Positions 14,206 to 22,912 of a stretch of 35,761 bases of DNA are shown here, piece after piece (position 1 is the stretch's first letter; each line of letters starts with the position of its first letter). The stretch comes from JAITWN01 sp034002745. GTDB taxonomy: Bacteria > Pseudomonadota > Gammaproteobacteria > SZUA-140. The notes beneath the pieces were generated by a model that did no database searches, had not been told where the DNA came from, and was given only the letters and a program-made list of their open reading frames with translations. Location: NCBI GenBank assembly GCA_034002745.1, contig JAVEZY010000028.1:1-35761 (forward strand), given 5' to 3'. The position numbers and the translations under genes are program-made.

Positions 14206-15837
14206 ATGCCGATACCCGCAATGAAGGGATGGGGCGTCGCTTTCGCTGCTCTTCCGCTTACCGCCTGGATCACGGCCGCGGTTTCTCAGGAGGTGCCGCT
14301 CTACGGGGATCTGGGTGATCATCATTACGAGATAACGAGCGCGAAGCCGCTGGCGCAGCGCTATTTCGATCAGGGACTGCGCCTCTATTACGCCTTCAAT
14401 CACCTCGAATCCATTCGCGCCTTCACCGAGGCGGCTCGCATCGATCCATCGTGCGCGATGTGCTACTGGGGCATCGCTCTTGCCCATGGTCCCAATATCA
14501 ATGCGCCGATGGCGGACAGTGCCGTGGCTCCCGCCTGGGAGGCGACACGAAAGGCAATCGATCTGGCCGACACGACGAACGAGCGTGAACGTATGCTCAT
14601 CCGCGCGCTCGAGCAGCGCTACGATGACAACCCGCCGGCGGATCGCGGCGCCCTCGATCAGGCATGGGCCGATGCATTGATCGCTGCCGCAAGTCGTTTT
14701 TCCGAGGACAATGAGATCGCCACCCTCGCCGCCGAGGCGCTGATGGGTCTCAGCCCTTGGGATTACTGGACGCGGGACGGCGCGCCGGGCGAGCACACGC
14801 AGCAGATCCTGATGCTGCTGGAAGGCGTGATGAAGCGGCATCCGGACCATCCGGGCGCCAACCATTTCTACATCCACGCGGTGGAGGCGGTCGATCCCGG
14901 GCGGGCGGTGGCGGCGGCGGAGCGCCTCGCGGGCCTGATGCCCGGCGCTGGACACATGGTGCACATGCCCGGTCACATCTATGTCCGCGTCGGTCGCTAC
15001 GAGGATGCGATCGAGGCCAATCGGCATGCGATTCACGCGGACGAAACCTATATCCGCGATCAGGGCCCGTCAGCAGGCATCTACACCCTTGGCTACTATC
15101 CGCACAATTATGACTTCCTCGCCTTCGCCGCCAGCATGATCGCTCGCGAAGATCTGGCGCTGGAAGCGTCCGAGGAACTGGCATCGATCACTCCCCGCGA
15201 CCTTCTGACCGAACCGGGCATGACCTTCATGCAGCATCATTACACCCGCCATCTGCAGATGAAGGTCCGTTTCGGGAAATGGGATGCCGTCCTCGCCGAG
15301 CCGGTGCCGTCCGCCGAGGCTCCGCACGCACGCGCCATATGGCACTACGCGCGCGGCCGGGCGCTGGCTGCCAGGGGAAGCACCGAGGCCGCGGCAGGTG
15401 AACTCGCCAGGCTGCGTCAGTACGCCGATGACCCGGACCTCGCGCCTTTGCCGCTCGAGTTCAACAGCGCTGGCGCCGTGCTCGCCATTGCGGTGAAGGT
15501 GCTCGAAGGCTATATCGCAGCTGCCGAAGGAGATCTGTCGGCCGCCATCGAGCGCCTGCGCAGCGCTGCGCGCGCTGAAGACCAGCTGACCTATGGCGAG
15601 CCGCCCGATTGGTCGGTTCCGGTGCGGGAGGAGCTGGGCTGGATCCTGCTGAGGGCGGGACGAACGACGGAAGCGGAACGCGTATTCCGCGAGGACCTCG
15701 AGCGCTTTCCCCGCAATGCCTGGTCGATGCGCGGGCTGGCGGCGCTGGAAGCCGCCGCTGGCGCCGATGGTGCCGCGATCGCACAAGATCGCGCAGAACA
15801 AGCCATGCCCGCCTCGCGATCCGCGGAAGGACGATGA
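14206..15837 (+). CDS. Large secreted TPR-repeat protein
   Basis: A 543-residue protein with an N-terminal signal peptide (residues 1-29, cut near AVSQE) and many helical-pair repeats. Typical TPR segments are LAQRYFDQGLRLYYAFNHLE, SIRAFTEAARIDPSCAMCYW (with a CxxC) and RYEDAIEANRHAIHADETYI. The pattern LRLYYAFNHLESIRAFTEAA with MCYWGIALAHGPNIN matches a widespread family of exported TPR proteins of unknown function. The start at ATG 14206 is chosen because GGAG lies seven bases upstream; an in-frame GTG at 14194 and an ATG at 14200 are alternatives. It is followed by a terminator hairpin and a convergent gene. Confidence 0.82.
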   Translation: MPIPAMKGWGVAFAALPLTAWITAAVSQEVPLYGDLGDHHYEITSAKPLAQRYFDQGLRLYYAFNHLESIRAFTEAARIDPSCAMCYWGIALAHGPNINAPMADSAVAPAWEATRKAIDLADTTNERERMLIRALEQRYDDNPPADRGALDQAWADALIAAASRFSEDNEIATLAAEALMGLSPWDYWTRDGAPGEHTQQILMLLEGVMKRHPDHPGANHFYIHAVEAVDPGRAVAAAERLAGLMPGAGHMVHMPGHIYVRVGRYEDAIEANRHAIHADETYIRDQGPSAGIYTLGYYPHNYDFLAFAASMIAREDLALEASEELASITPRDLLTEPGMTFMQHHYTRHLQMKVRFGKWDAVLAEPVPSAEAPHARAIWHYARGRALAARGSTEAAAGELARLRQYADDPDLAPLPLEFNSAGAVLAIAVKVLEGYIAAAEGDLSAAIERLRSAARAEDQLTYGEPPDWSVPVREELGWILLRAGRTTEAERVFREDLERFPRNAWSMRGLAALEAAAGADGAAIAQDRAEQAMPASRSAEGR

Positions 15838-15853
15838 GGCATGGCGGAGAGGA

Positions 15854-15890
15854 GAGGGGGTAAGAGGGGAGCGTCCCCTTTTACCCCCTC
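15854..15890. terminator. 17-bp hairpin containing the AGGGGAGCGTCCCCT repeat
   Basis: Bases 15854-15870 pair with 15874-15890, with one G-T wobble, around the loop GCG. The inner part is the same 15-base unit as at 5508 and 22831. It lies between convergent stops (15837 and 15891) and directly abuts the MaoC-Pta stop. T4 lies within the descending arm rather than after it, so terminator strength is uncertain. Confidence 0.7.
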
Positions 15891-17279
15891 CTAGCCTCCC
15901 TTTGCCTTCGCCAGCAGCTTCGCCAAGGCCGCTGATGCGATCCGGGCGGTGAGGGGGTCGGCGCGGCTGGTGAGGACGACGGGTACGCGGGCGCCCAGTA
16001 CCAGGCCCGCGGCGGTGGCGCCGGCAAGGTGAATGAGCTGTTTGGCCAGCATGTTTCCCGCTTCGAGGTCGGGGACGAGCAGGATGTCGGCCTGTCCCGC
16101 GACCGGGGACACGATGCCCTTGGTGCGGGCGGCATCCGGGCTGATGGCATTGTCGAAGGCGAGGGGGCCATCCACTTTTGCGCCCTGGATCTGGCCGCGG
16201 GCGGCCATCACGGTGAGAGCGGCGGCATCGAGCGTGGCGGGCATGTGGGGATTGACCATTTCGACGGCGGCAAGCACCGCCACCTTGGGGTCCGACACGC
16301 CGAGGGTGCGCAGCATGTCGACGGCGTTCTGACAGATGTCCCGCTTGTGTTCGAGTGTAGGCTGGATGTTGACCGCGGCGTCGGTGATGATCAGCGGCTT
16401 CGGATAGGCCGGCACGTCCATGGCGTAGACGTGGCTGATGCGTCGTTCGGTTCGCAGCCCCGATCCGGATGCGATCACCGCCCGCAGCAGTTCGTTGGTC
16501 TGCAGGCTGCCCTTGACCAGTACCGAGACTTCGCCGGCCGAAGCCAGCGCGACTGCCCGCGCGGCGGCGGCATGACTGTGTTCGGTGCTCTCGAGGACCA
16601 TGCCTTCGAGCGATACCTGCGCGATTTCCGCGGCGGCGCGGATGCGCGCTTCCGGTCCGATCAGCACCGGTTCCAGCAGTCCCTCGTCCCGCACCTCGAC
16701 CGCCGCCAGGATGGCTTCGGGCGAACAGGGATGCACGATCGCTGCCCTGACCGGCGGTAGCTCGTGGGCGCGCGCGATGAAGCTCTGGTAACGTTCGTGA
16801 CGGCGCAGCGATACATCGGGAAGCCGCGCGGCGGGCCATTCGATGGTGTGTTCCGGGGCGACCACGCGCGCCGTGCCCGACAGCACGAGCTCGCCGGCCT
16901 GGTTGCGGCATTCGGTGTCCAGAGTTACGAGGCAGCCCCGCGCTTCCTTGTGGCGCACGGTCACGGAGGCGGTCACGGTGTCTCCCGGCGCCACCGGCTT
17001 CACGAACTTCAGGTCCTGTTCCAGATAAACCGTGCCGGGACCGGGCAGTTTGGTGCCGATCACCGCCGAAACCAGCGCACCCATCCACATGGCATGGGCG
17101 ACGATGTGGCCGAAGCGGCCGGTGGCGGCAAAGGTGGCGTCCAGATGCGCGGGATTGAGGTCGCCGGATACGGCGGCGAACAGATCGATGTCATCGCGGG
17201 CGACGATGCGCACCAGCGATGCGCTGTCGCCGGGCTGCAGTTCCTCGAACGTCCGGTTGCGAAGCAGGGGTTCGGTCAT
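15891..17279 (-). CDS. MaoC hydratase-phosphate acetyl/butyryltransferase fusion
   Basis: A 462-residue two-domain enzyme. Residues 1-145 are a MaoC/PhaJ-type (R)-specific enoyl-CoA hydratase with the catalytic pair D40/H45 in SGDLNPAHLD. Residues about 165-462 are a phosphate acetyl/butyryltransferase domain (motifs ITDAAVNIQPTLEHKRDI and DNAISPDAARTKGI). The fusion is a known architecture annotated as bifunctional enoyl-CoA hydratase/phosphate acetyltransferase and linked to short-chain acyl-CoA and PHA metabolism. The ATG at 17279 matches the start of the MaoC fold, although the ribosome-binding site is poor. An acetate or butyrate kinase, its usual neighbour, is not in the window. Confidence 0.92.
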   Translation of the reverse strand: MTEPLLRNRTFEELQPGDSASLVRIVARDDIDLFAAVSGDLNPAHLDATFAATGRFGHIVAHAMWMGALVSAVIGTKLPGPGTVYLEQDLKFVKPVAPGDTVTASVTVRHKEARGCLVTLDTECRNQAGELVLSGTARVVAPEHTIEWPAARLPDVSLRRHERYQSFIARAHELPPVRAAIVHPCSPEAILAAVEVRDEGLLEPVLIGPEARIRAAAEIAQVSLEGMVLESTEHSHAAAARAVALASAGEVSVLVKGSLQTNELLRAVIASGSGLRTERRISHVYAMDVPAYPKPLIITDAAVNIQPTLEHKRDICQNAVDMLRTLGVSDPKVAVLAAVEMVNPHMPATLDAAALTVMAARGQIQGAKVDGPLAFDNAISPDAARTKGIVSPVAGQADILLVPDLEAGNMLAKQLIHLAGATAAGLVLGARVPVVLTSRADPLTARIASAALAKLLAKAKGG

Positions 17280-17480
17280 CGTGGACGAGGCGCCTGAGCA
17301 CCGGGGAAAGCGAGCGGCCGCATTGTGATCATGATCGAACCATATTCCGATCGCTGGTAACAATCAACCGGGAGGGCGGCGCATGGAGGTTCGACGTGCG
17401 CAAGAAGCCGCTGGCGGGAGTCGGGTGCGTTAGCTCGAACGGCTCGCTTGCCCTGGCGCAGGCAGTCGAACCCGGCGGGA

Positions 17481-18989
17481 TCACAGCAGCCCTTCGATGG
17501 GAAGCCAGGAGGCGCACCAGATCAGGCTGCGGCGCAGCAGGCTGGTACGCGGCTCGGTGTCATGTCGCACGACGTGGTCGCCATCGCGCTCCAGCCAGTA
17601 CAGGCGTCCCTCCGCTGACAGGCAGACCTGATAGGCGCTGTGCGGAATCTCGTCCTCGAACGCGCGCTGGACCTGGTCCGCCAGCGCCGGATCGTGGATC
17701 ACGAAGCCGATCTCGGTGTTGATGTTGACCGATCGGGGATCGAAGTTGAACGAACCGATGAACACTCGCTCGCGATCGACCGAGAAGGTCTTGGCGTGCA
17801 GGGTGGATGCGCTCTTGCGCAGCATCGCCTTCGAGCCGCGATGCGCGGCGGCACGTTTGTCGGAGACCGGTCCGCGGGCCTGACGTCGCGTCTCGTAAAG
17901 GGTGATGCCGGCGCGCAGCAGCGCCCTGCGGCGGCGTACATAGCCTGCATGCACAATGCCGACGTCGGTGGCTTCGAGGGCGTTGGTCAGGATCGTGATC
18001 CTGACTCCGCGGCGCGCCATGTCGGTGAACAGCCGGACGCCGGCCTTGGTGGGCACGAAGTAGCCGCTGACCAGAGACAGCTCGCGCATCGGCTGTTCCA
18101 GGATCTGCTGCAGTTTCGCCGCCAGCAGACTGCGGCGCGAGGCCCGCCCAAGCGCCTTCGCGGGATCGTCGCTCACCATGCGCACCGATGCCCAGGACAG
18201 TGCCAGATCGTTTTCGAGCAGGCGCGTCACGAAATCCGACTGCCTTACCGCATCGACATAGATGCGTGCCCGGGGATCGCGCTCGATGAGCGACGCTCGG
18301 GCGGCGATGCTGTCCAGATCGTCCCGGTGCGCGGGGTCGAGGATGCGGTCCGCCGGATACGCGGACGCGCTCGCCCAGTAGCGATCGAAATCGTCGGATA
18401 CCTCCCGCACCACGGGTCCGACCGCGAACACGTCGAGATCGGCGAACAGCGCGCCGTCATGGGCGCCGAAATATTCGTCGCCGATATTGCGTCCGCCGAT
18501 GATGGTCGCCTGGTTATCGGCGGTGAAGGACTTGTTGTGCATTCGCCGGTTGAGGCGTCGCGGATCGCTGAGGTAGCCGAGCAGGCGATGACGTCGCTGC
18601 AGGACCGGATTGAACAGCCGGACTTCGATGTTGGGATGGCTGTCGAGGGCGGCGAGCGTCGCGTCCAATCCCCAGGTGTTGTTGTCGTCGAGCAGGAGGC
18701 GCACCCTGACGCCGCGATCGGCGGCGGCATGGATCGCTTCGAACAGCAGGTTGCCGGTCAGGTCCGCGTTCCAGATGTAGTACTGGATGTCGAGGCTGCG
18801 ATCGGCGGCTCGCGCCAGCAGGATGCGCGCAGCGAAAGCGTCGTGCGCGTCCAGCAGCGGGTATACACCGGACTTCCCCGGATGAGCGGCGGCCAGTGGA
18901 GCGATCGCCCGTCCCAGCCTGGTGGCGGAGGTATCCTCGAACGCCGAACTGACCGAACGCCCCTCGAGCGACGGCAAACGCCAGCGCAT
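17481..18989 (-). CDS. Cardiolipin synthase-like phospholipase D family protein
   Basis: A 502-residue protein with two HKD motifs: H151/K153/D158 (MHNKSFTAD) and H398/K400/D405 (LHAKTFSVD), each followed by the usual GGRN or GSFNFD. DIQYYIWNAD at residues 67-76 is typical of the ClsC-type branch of bacterial cardiolipin synthases. No signal peptide or N-terminal membrane helices are seen, unlike ClsA, again as in ClsC. The likely reaction is phosphatidyl transfer at the inner membrane. The ATG at 18989 has GGAG about 13 bases upstream, a weak fit. It shares orientation with the FMN reductase gene 58 bases upstream. ClsC's partner YmdB is not seen. Confidence 0.88.
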   Translation of the reverse strand: MRWRLPSLEGRSVSSAFEDTSATRLGRAIAPLAAAHPGKSGVYPLLDAHDAFAARILLARAADRSLDIQYYIWNADLTGNLLFEAIHAAADRGVRVRLLLDDNNTWGLDATLAALDSHPNIEVRLFNPVLQRRHRLLGYLSDPRRLNRRMHNKSFTADNQATIIGGRNIGDEYFGAHDGALFADLDVFAVGPVVREVSDDFDRYWASASAYPADRILDPAHRDDLDSIAARASLIERDPRARIYVDAVRQSDFVTRLLENDLALSWASVRMVSDDPAKALGRASRRSLLAAKLQQILEQPMRELSLVSGYFVPTKAGVRLFTDMARRGVRITILTNALEATDVGIVHAGYVRRRRALLRAGITLYETRRQARGPVSDKRAAAHRGSKAMLRKSASTLHAKTFSVDRERVFIGSFNFDPRSVNINTEIGFVIHDPALADQVQRAFEDEIPHSAYQVCLSAEGRLYWLERDGDHVVRHDTEPRTSLLRRSLIWCASWLPIEGLL

Positions 18990-19047
18990 CAGCGCGGCGC
19001 TCCGTGCCCGGCGGCGGGACTGTCACCCCGCCGCCGGAGAGCTGGAT

Positions 19048-19599
19048 CTAGCCGGTGTGTCTGTTTATCCAGGCGGTGAATGAATCCATCCATTTCTGCA
19101 CGAATTCCCGGCTTTCGGCGCCGATGTTGCCGTCCGCGCCGATCAGGTCTTCCCGCATGCGCAGGAAGGCCTCTGGCTGGCCCATGGTGGGCATGTTGAG
19201 ATAAGCGAGAATGGTGCGCAGATGCTGCTGTGCGCACGCCGTGCCGATGGTGCCGGGAGTCACGCCGATGATGCCCGCGGGTTTGCCGTTCCATACACTC
19301 TGGCCGTAGGGCCGCGAGCCGTGATCGAGTACGTTCTTCAGCACTCCGGGGATCGATCGATTGTACTCCGGGGTGACGAAGATCACGCCGGCGGCAGAGC
19401 GGATTTCGTCTCTCAGCCGCTTCACTTGCGATGCCGGATTGTCGTCATCGTCCTGGTTGTAAAGCGGAAGGTCTCCAATCTCGACATGGCGGAACGAAAA
19501 TTCGGGCGGACCGAGCTTGATGAGCGCTGACGCAAAGCGGCGGTTGAATGATTCGCGGCGCAGGCTGCCAACGATGACGGCGATATCTTCCTTGCTCAT
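19048..19599 (-). CDS. NAD(P)H-dependent FMN reductase
   Basis: A 183-residue flavodoxin-like flavoprotein. Family marks are the phosphate-binding loop GSLRRESFNRR (residues 11-21) and TPEYNRSIPGVLKNVLDHGS (about 76-95), as in the YieF/ChrR, ArsH and azoreductase group. It reduces FMN or quinones with NAD(P)H in the cytoplasm. The length is typical. AGGAGG lies about four to five bases before the ATG, an excellent signal. A gene for an oxygenase partner is not adjacent; the neighbouring ygiD-type dioxygenase 86 bases upstream could be co-transcribed, but no functional link is known to me. Confidence 0.9.
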   Translation of the reverse strand: MSKEDIAVIVGSLRRESFNRRFASALIKLGPPEFSFRHVEIGDLPLYNQDDDDNPASQVKRLRDEIRSAAGVIFVTPEYNRSIPGVLKNVLDHGSRPYGQSVWNGKPAGIIGVTPGTIGTACAQQHLRTILAYLNMPTMGQPEAFLRMREDLIGADGNIGAESREFVQKWMDSFTAWINRHTG

Positions 19600-19685
19600 G
19601 GGGTCCTCCTATCGGCAAATGATGATGGACTTGCGCTTGGTGCTGGGCCGCGCGGGGCGCAGCCGGGAAATCCTTCGAGACACGA

Positions 19686-20492
19686 TCATCGGGTTCCGGT
19701 TTCCGCGCCATTGCCGACCTGTACCGACAGCATGGAGATCGAACCGCCGTCGAACCCCTCGACCGGGAAGCTGACCTGCTCGCCGTCGCGGTGCTGGGCG
19801 AGTACATAGAGCAGTGGCAGATAGTGGTCCGGCGTCGGTGCCGCAAGCAGGGCATCGGGTCCCAGCGCCTCGTATTCGATCAGCGGCGCGAAGTCATGGG
19901 CGCTCATCATCTTGCGCGCCACCGCCTCGAAACGCAGTGCCCAGTCATATGGCGCGACCGGATGGCGCCCCCAGGAGTAGGCGTGCAGGTTGTGCACCAG
20001 ATTGCCGCTGCCGACGATCAGTACGCCTTCATCACGCAGCGGCGCCAGGCGGCGGGCGAGGGCGTGGTGCCAGGCGGGCGGTTTGCTCGAATCGATGCTG
20101 AGCTGAACGATCGGCACGTCGGCCGCCGGGTACACGTGACGCAACACCGCCCAGGTGCCGTGGTCCAGCCCCCAGTCCTGGTCCATCGCCACGGACAGCG
20201 GATCGAGCAGGGCCGCGACCCGTGCCGCAAGCTCCGGCGAACCGGGCGCGGGGTACTGCATGTGGTACAGCGCTTCGGGAAAGCCGCCGAAGTCATGGAT
20301 GGTCGGCGGCTGGCGATGGACGGTGACGGCGACGCCAGGAAAGTACCAGTGCGCCGAAACGCACAGTATGGCGCGCGGCTTGGTCATCGTCGCGCCGAGC
20401 GTGTTCCATGCGCGCGTCCAGGAATTATCCTGCAGCGCGTTCATCGGATTGCCGTGCCCGAAGAACACAGCGGGCATGCGCGGCTGGGTCAT
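19686..20492 (-). CDS. ygiD: 4,5-DOPA dioxygenase extradiol (YgiD-like)
   Basis: A 268-residue class III extradiol dioxygenase (LigB superfamily). Metal-ligand histidines are H13 (FFGHGNPM), H48 (SAHWYFPG), H167 (NLVHNLHAYSWG) and H223 (TPDHYLP), with spacings close to those of E. coli YgiD (H22, H57, H177, H234). E. coli YgiD binds zinc or iron and can open the ring of L-DOPA; its physiological substrate is uncertain. The ATG at 20492 is chosen because AGGTG precedes it and the family starts close to this point; the frame extends upstream without a good start. It diverges from tadA. Confidence 0.91.
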   Translation of the reverse strand: MTQPRMPAVFFGHGNPMNALQDNSWTRAWNTLGATMTKPRAILCVSAHWYFPGVAVTVHRQPPTIHDFGGFPEALYHMQYPAPGSPELAARVAALLDPLSVAMDQDWGLDHGTWAVLRHVYPAADVPIVQLSIDSSKPPAWHHALARRLAPLRDEGVLIVGSGNLVHNLHAYSWGRHPVAPYDWALRFEAVARKMMSAHDFAPLIEYEALGPDALLAAPTPDHYLPLLYVLAQHRDGEQVSFPVEGFDGGSISMLSVQVGNGAETGTR

Positions 20493-20620
20493 GTTACACC
20501 TGTCATCGGAGGCGGCACGCGCCGTCAGAGGCATTCTACCGGAAGGTCATGCGCCGTGCTCTCCGCCGAGCGGCTTCGTCGAGTGCGCTGCCAGCGTTTC
20601 GTCTGTGGAATAATGTGCTC

Positions 20621-21088
20621 ATGATCGAGATCGCCGATTCCGCCATGGATTTGAGCCATATGCAGCATGCACTCGAACTCGCTCGCCGGGGCGCGGCGCA
20701 GGGCGAAGTGCCGGTGGGCGCCGTGCTGGTTCATGGCGGCCGGGTCGTGGGGGAAGGTTACAACCGTCCCGTGTGCTCCCATGACCCTACTGGTCATGCC
20801 GAAATGATCGCGCTGCGGGCGGGAGCCGAGACGCTCGGCAATTATCGCCTGGGCGGGGCAACGCTCTACGTTACCCTGGAGCCGTGCATCATGTGCGCCG
20901 GAGCGATCGTGCACGCCCGTGTGTCGCGACTGGTCTATGGCGCGCCCGATCCCAAGGGCGGGGCGGCGGGCAGCGTTTTCGATCTGTTTTCCTCCCATCG
21001 GATCAACCATCGCGTGAAGGTCGAGGGCGGTCTCCTCGCCGCCGAATGTGGTGCGGTGCTGCGCGAGTTCTTTCGCGCGCGACGCTGA
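20621..21088 (+). CDS. tadA: tRNA-specific adenosine deaminase TadA
   Basis: A 155-residue zinc deaminase that converts A34 to inosine in the tRNA-Arg(ACG) anticodon. The active site is complete: H59 and E61 (GHAEM) with C89 and C92 (PCIMC), the glutamate being the proton shuttle. The usual FDLFSSHRINHRVKVEGG segment is present. The ATG at 20621 fits the E. coli N-terminus length; an in-frame ATG at 20645 is the alternative and neither has a strong ribosome-binding site. It is divergent from ygiD with 128 bases between starts. Confidence 0.93.
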   Translation: MIEIADSAMDLSHMQHALELARRGAAQGEVPVGAVLVHGGRVVGEGYNRPVCSHDPTGHAEMIALRAGAETLGNYRLGGATLYVTLEPCIMCAGAIVHARVSRLVYGAPDPKGGAAGSVFDLFSSHRINHRVKVEGGLLAAECGAVLREFFRARR

Positions 21089-21246
21089 ATAGCCGCAATT
21101 TTTCTGCGTCATCCGCCAGCGATCCGGCAAGCGGCCGGATATTGTCAATGCGCCCCCGGGCCCGGTCGGAAATACTGCCGTGGTCATGGCTGCTCCCTGC
21201 GGGCGGCCGCCATTTGGCAGTGGCCGTCAACCGGCAAGGAGGCAGG

Positions 21247-21771
21247 ATGAAGCGGCGGATCGGGGGGGTACTGGTTCTGCTGGCGGTGGTGGGTCCGGCC
21301 GCGGCGGTCGAGGGTATCGATGTCGCCATCCATGCGGTCGATGCCAGCGGTGTCGGCAAGGAACTCGGCACGGTGCATATCGCGGAGTCAGCGCATGGTC
21401 TGGTGTTCACGCCAGAACTGCGCGGTCTGCCTGCTGGACTCCACGGTTTTCATGTACACCAGAACCCCGACTGCGCACCGGCCGAGAAGGACGGGAAGAT
21501 GAGCGCTGCCGAGGCCGCGGGCGGCCACTTCGACCCCGACAAGAGGGGGCGACACGGCGCGCCCTGGGGGGACGGGCACGCGGGGGATCTGCCCGCGTTG
21601 TATGTGGACAAGGATGGTAATGCGCTCCATTCAGTGCTGGCGCCGCGGCTCGAACTCGACGACGTGCGTAACAGGGCTCTAATGATTCATGAGGGCGGTG
21701 ACAACTACGCCGATGAGCCAACGCCTCTTGGGGGCGGCGGCAAGCGGATCGCCTGCGGTGTCGTGCGCTGA
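21247..21771 (+). CDS. sodC: Periplasmic Cu/Zn superoxide dismutase
   Basis: A 174-residue exported enzyme that dismutates superoxide. The signal peptide covers residues 1-20 (cut after PAAA). Copper ligands are H69 and H71 (HGFHVHQNPDC), the bridging H94 (GGHFDP) and H148 (ALMIHEGGDNY). Zinc ligands are H94, H103, H111 and D114 in GRHGAPWGDGHAGDLP. The structural disulfide is C76-C170. All expected residues are present, so the enzyme should be active. AAGGAGGCAGG lies just before the ATG. The preceding 158 bases after tadA show no clear promoter to me. The SnoaL-like gene follows 15 bases later. Confidence 0.94.
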   Translation: MKRRIGGVLVLLAVVGPAAAVEGIDVAIHAVDASGVGKELGTVHIAESAHGLVFTPELRGLPAGLHGFHVHQNPDCAPAEKDGKMSAAEAAGGHFDPDKRGRHGAPWGDGHAGDLPALYVDKDGNALHSVLAPRLELDDVRNRALMIHEGGDNYADEPTPLGGGGKRIACGVVR

Positions 21772-21786
21772 TACAGGAGAAATGTC

Positions 21787-22176
21787 ATGGCGGTGAACAG
21801 GAAAGTCATCGATCAGGTGAACGACGCATTCTCGCGGGGGGATGTCGCGGCGTTTCTCGATTGCTGTACCGAGGATGTGCAATGGGTCATGGCCGGAGAT
21901 GACACGATCCAGGGCAGGGAGGCGGTGCGCCAGTGGCTGGAATCGATGGAGGGAGAACCCCCGCGCTTCCTCATCGAGGACAGCATCGAAGCCGGTGACC
22001 GTGTCGTGGTGTGGGGCCAGATGACGATGGATGAGGACGACGAGCAGGGCTATGCCTTCTGCGACATCTATCGCCTCCGTGACGGCAAGGTGGCCGAGCT
22101 GCGTTCCTTCGTCGTCTATGCCGGCGAGGACGAGGACGAAGAGGAGTACGAAGAAGAATTCGAAGAGGACGACTGA
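21787..22176 (+). CDS. SnoaL-like (NTF2-fold) protein with acidic tail
   Basis: A 129-residue protein. Residues 5-113 fit the SnoaL-like/ketosteroid-isomerase fold: VIDQVNDAFSRGDVAAFLDC, then CTEDVQWVMAGDDTIQGREAV and a strand-rich end, DIYRLRDGKVAELRSFV. Many relatives are small-molecule isomerases or binding proteins; I cannot infer a substrate. The last 17 residues are nearly all Asp/Glu (EDEDEEEYEEEFEEDD), unusual for the family. AGGAGA lies upstream of the ATG. It follows sodC by 15 bases and is probably co-transcribed. Confidence 0.85.
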   Translation: MAVNRKVIDQVNDAFSRGDVAAFLDCCTEDVQWVMAGDDTIQGREAVRQWLESMEGEPPRFLIEDSIEAGDRVVVWGQMTMDEDDEQGYAFCDIYRLRDGKVAELRSFVVYAGEDEDEEEYEEEFEEDD

Positions 22177-22271
22177 AGCGTCGACTCTTCCGCAGCCGAC
22201 CGCGAAAAGCTATGCTGATTGCCTGCCGTCTCGCGGGTGGCAGGGTTTCTTGCGGCGAAGGAGAGTTTCGA

Positions 22272-22787
22272 ATGAAGAAGAGCCTGGTGGCATTTTCCGG
22301 TTTGGTGCTGTTCTCGATGCAGCTCGTGGCGGCCGAGCCGCTGCCGCTTCGGCCTGGTTTGTGGGAGCACAGTTTCACCATGAAGAGCGAGAGCGGTCGC
22401 GTCGAAGCGGCGATGACCGAAATGCAGCGTCAGCTCGCCGGTCTGCCACCGGCACAGCGCAAGATGATGGAAGACATGCTCGCGGGCCAGGGGCTTTCCA
22501 TGCGCCCCGGCGGCGGTACCGTCCAGGTATGTCTCACCAAGGAAGACATCGATCGGGGAGCGCTGCCGCAGGAAGAGGGGTGCACTCATGAGGTTCTGGA
22601 ACAGACCCGTGAGCGCATGCGCCTGCGTTTCGTGTGCGAGGGCGCGACCGGTGAGGGCGAGGTGGTCTTCCATGGCCCGGATGCCTACATCGGCGTCACC
22701 ACCCTGCGCGCGGATATCGACGGCGAGACCGAGACCATGGTCGTGAACCAGACCGGGAAACGGATCGGAGACGACTGCGCGAAGTAA
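22272..22787 (+). CDS. DUF3617 exported protein
   Basis: A 171-residue protein with a signal peptide (residues 1-21, ending VAA) and the DUF3617 pattern: LRPGLWEHSFTM near the N-terminus, a helical segment rich in M, Q and R, VQVCLTKEDI and a central EEGCTHEVLEQ, ending with a beta-strand region and C-terminal GDDCAK. The cysteines in VCLT, GCTH, FVCEG and DDC are likely disulfide-bonded in the periplasm. The function of DUF3617 is unknown. The ATG at 22272 has AAGGAGAG eight bases upstream. Confidence 0.86.
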   Translation: MKKSLVAFSGLVLFSMQLVAAEPLPLRPGLWEHSFTMKSESGRVEAAMTEMQRQLAGLPPAQRKMMEDMLAGQGLSMRPGGGTVQVCLTKEDIDRGALPQEEGCTHEVLEQTRERMRLRFVCEGATGEGEVVFHGPDAYIGVTTLRADIDGETETMVVNQTGKRIGDDCAK

Positions 22788-22828
22788 CAGTGAAAAGTGG
22801 AAAGTGAATTGGCGGCTTCGCGCTGAAT

Positions 22829-22847
22829 AAAGGGGAGCGTCCCCTTT
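22829..22847. repeat. GGGGACG-family palindrome upstream of yggU, with TATAAT
   Basis: AAAGGGGA and TCCCCTTT flank the loop GCG (8-bp perfect stem). CTGTATAAT follows four bases later (TATAAT at 22852-22857), 56 bases before the yggU start. No -35 is at the right distance. It may end the DUF3617 transcript, form a promoter for yggU, or both. The same CTGTATAAT follows the 23138 copy. Confidence 0.7.
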
Positions 22848-22912
22848 GCTGTATAATCGGGTGCAGCGCTGCTTTCATCTTTCAATTTTTTACTTTCATC
22901 TGCCCCCTGCCC

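Noticed and set aside
15070..17088. 672-codon minus-strand frame across the TPR/MaoC-Pta junction
   Set aside because: Its upstream part is a shifted frame of the MaoC-Pta gene and its downstream part is antisense to the TPR gene; the terminator lies in the middle.
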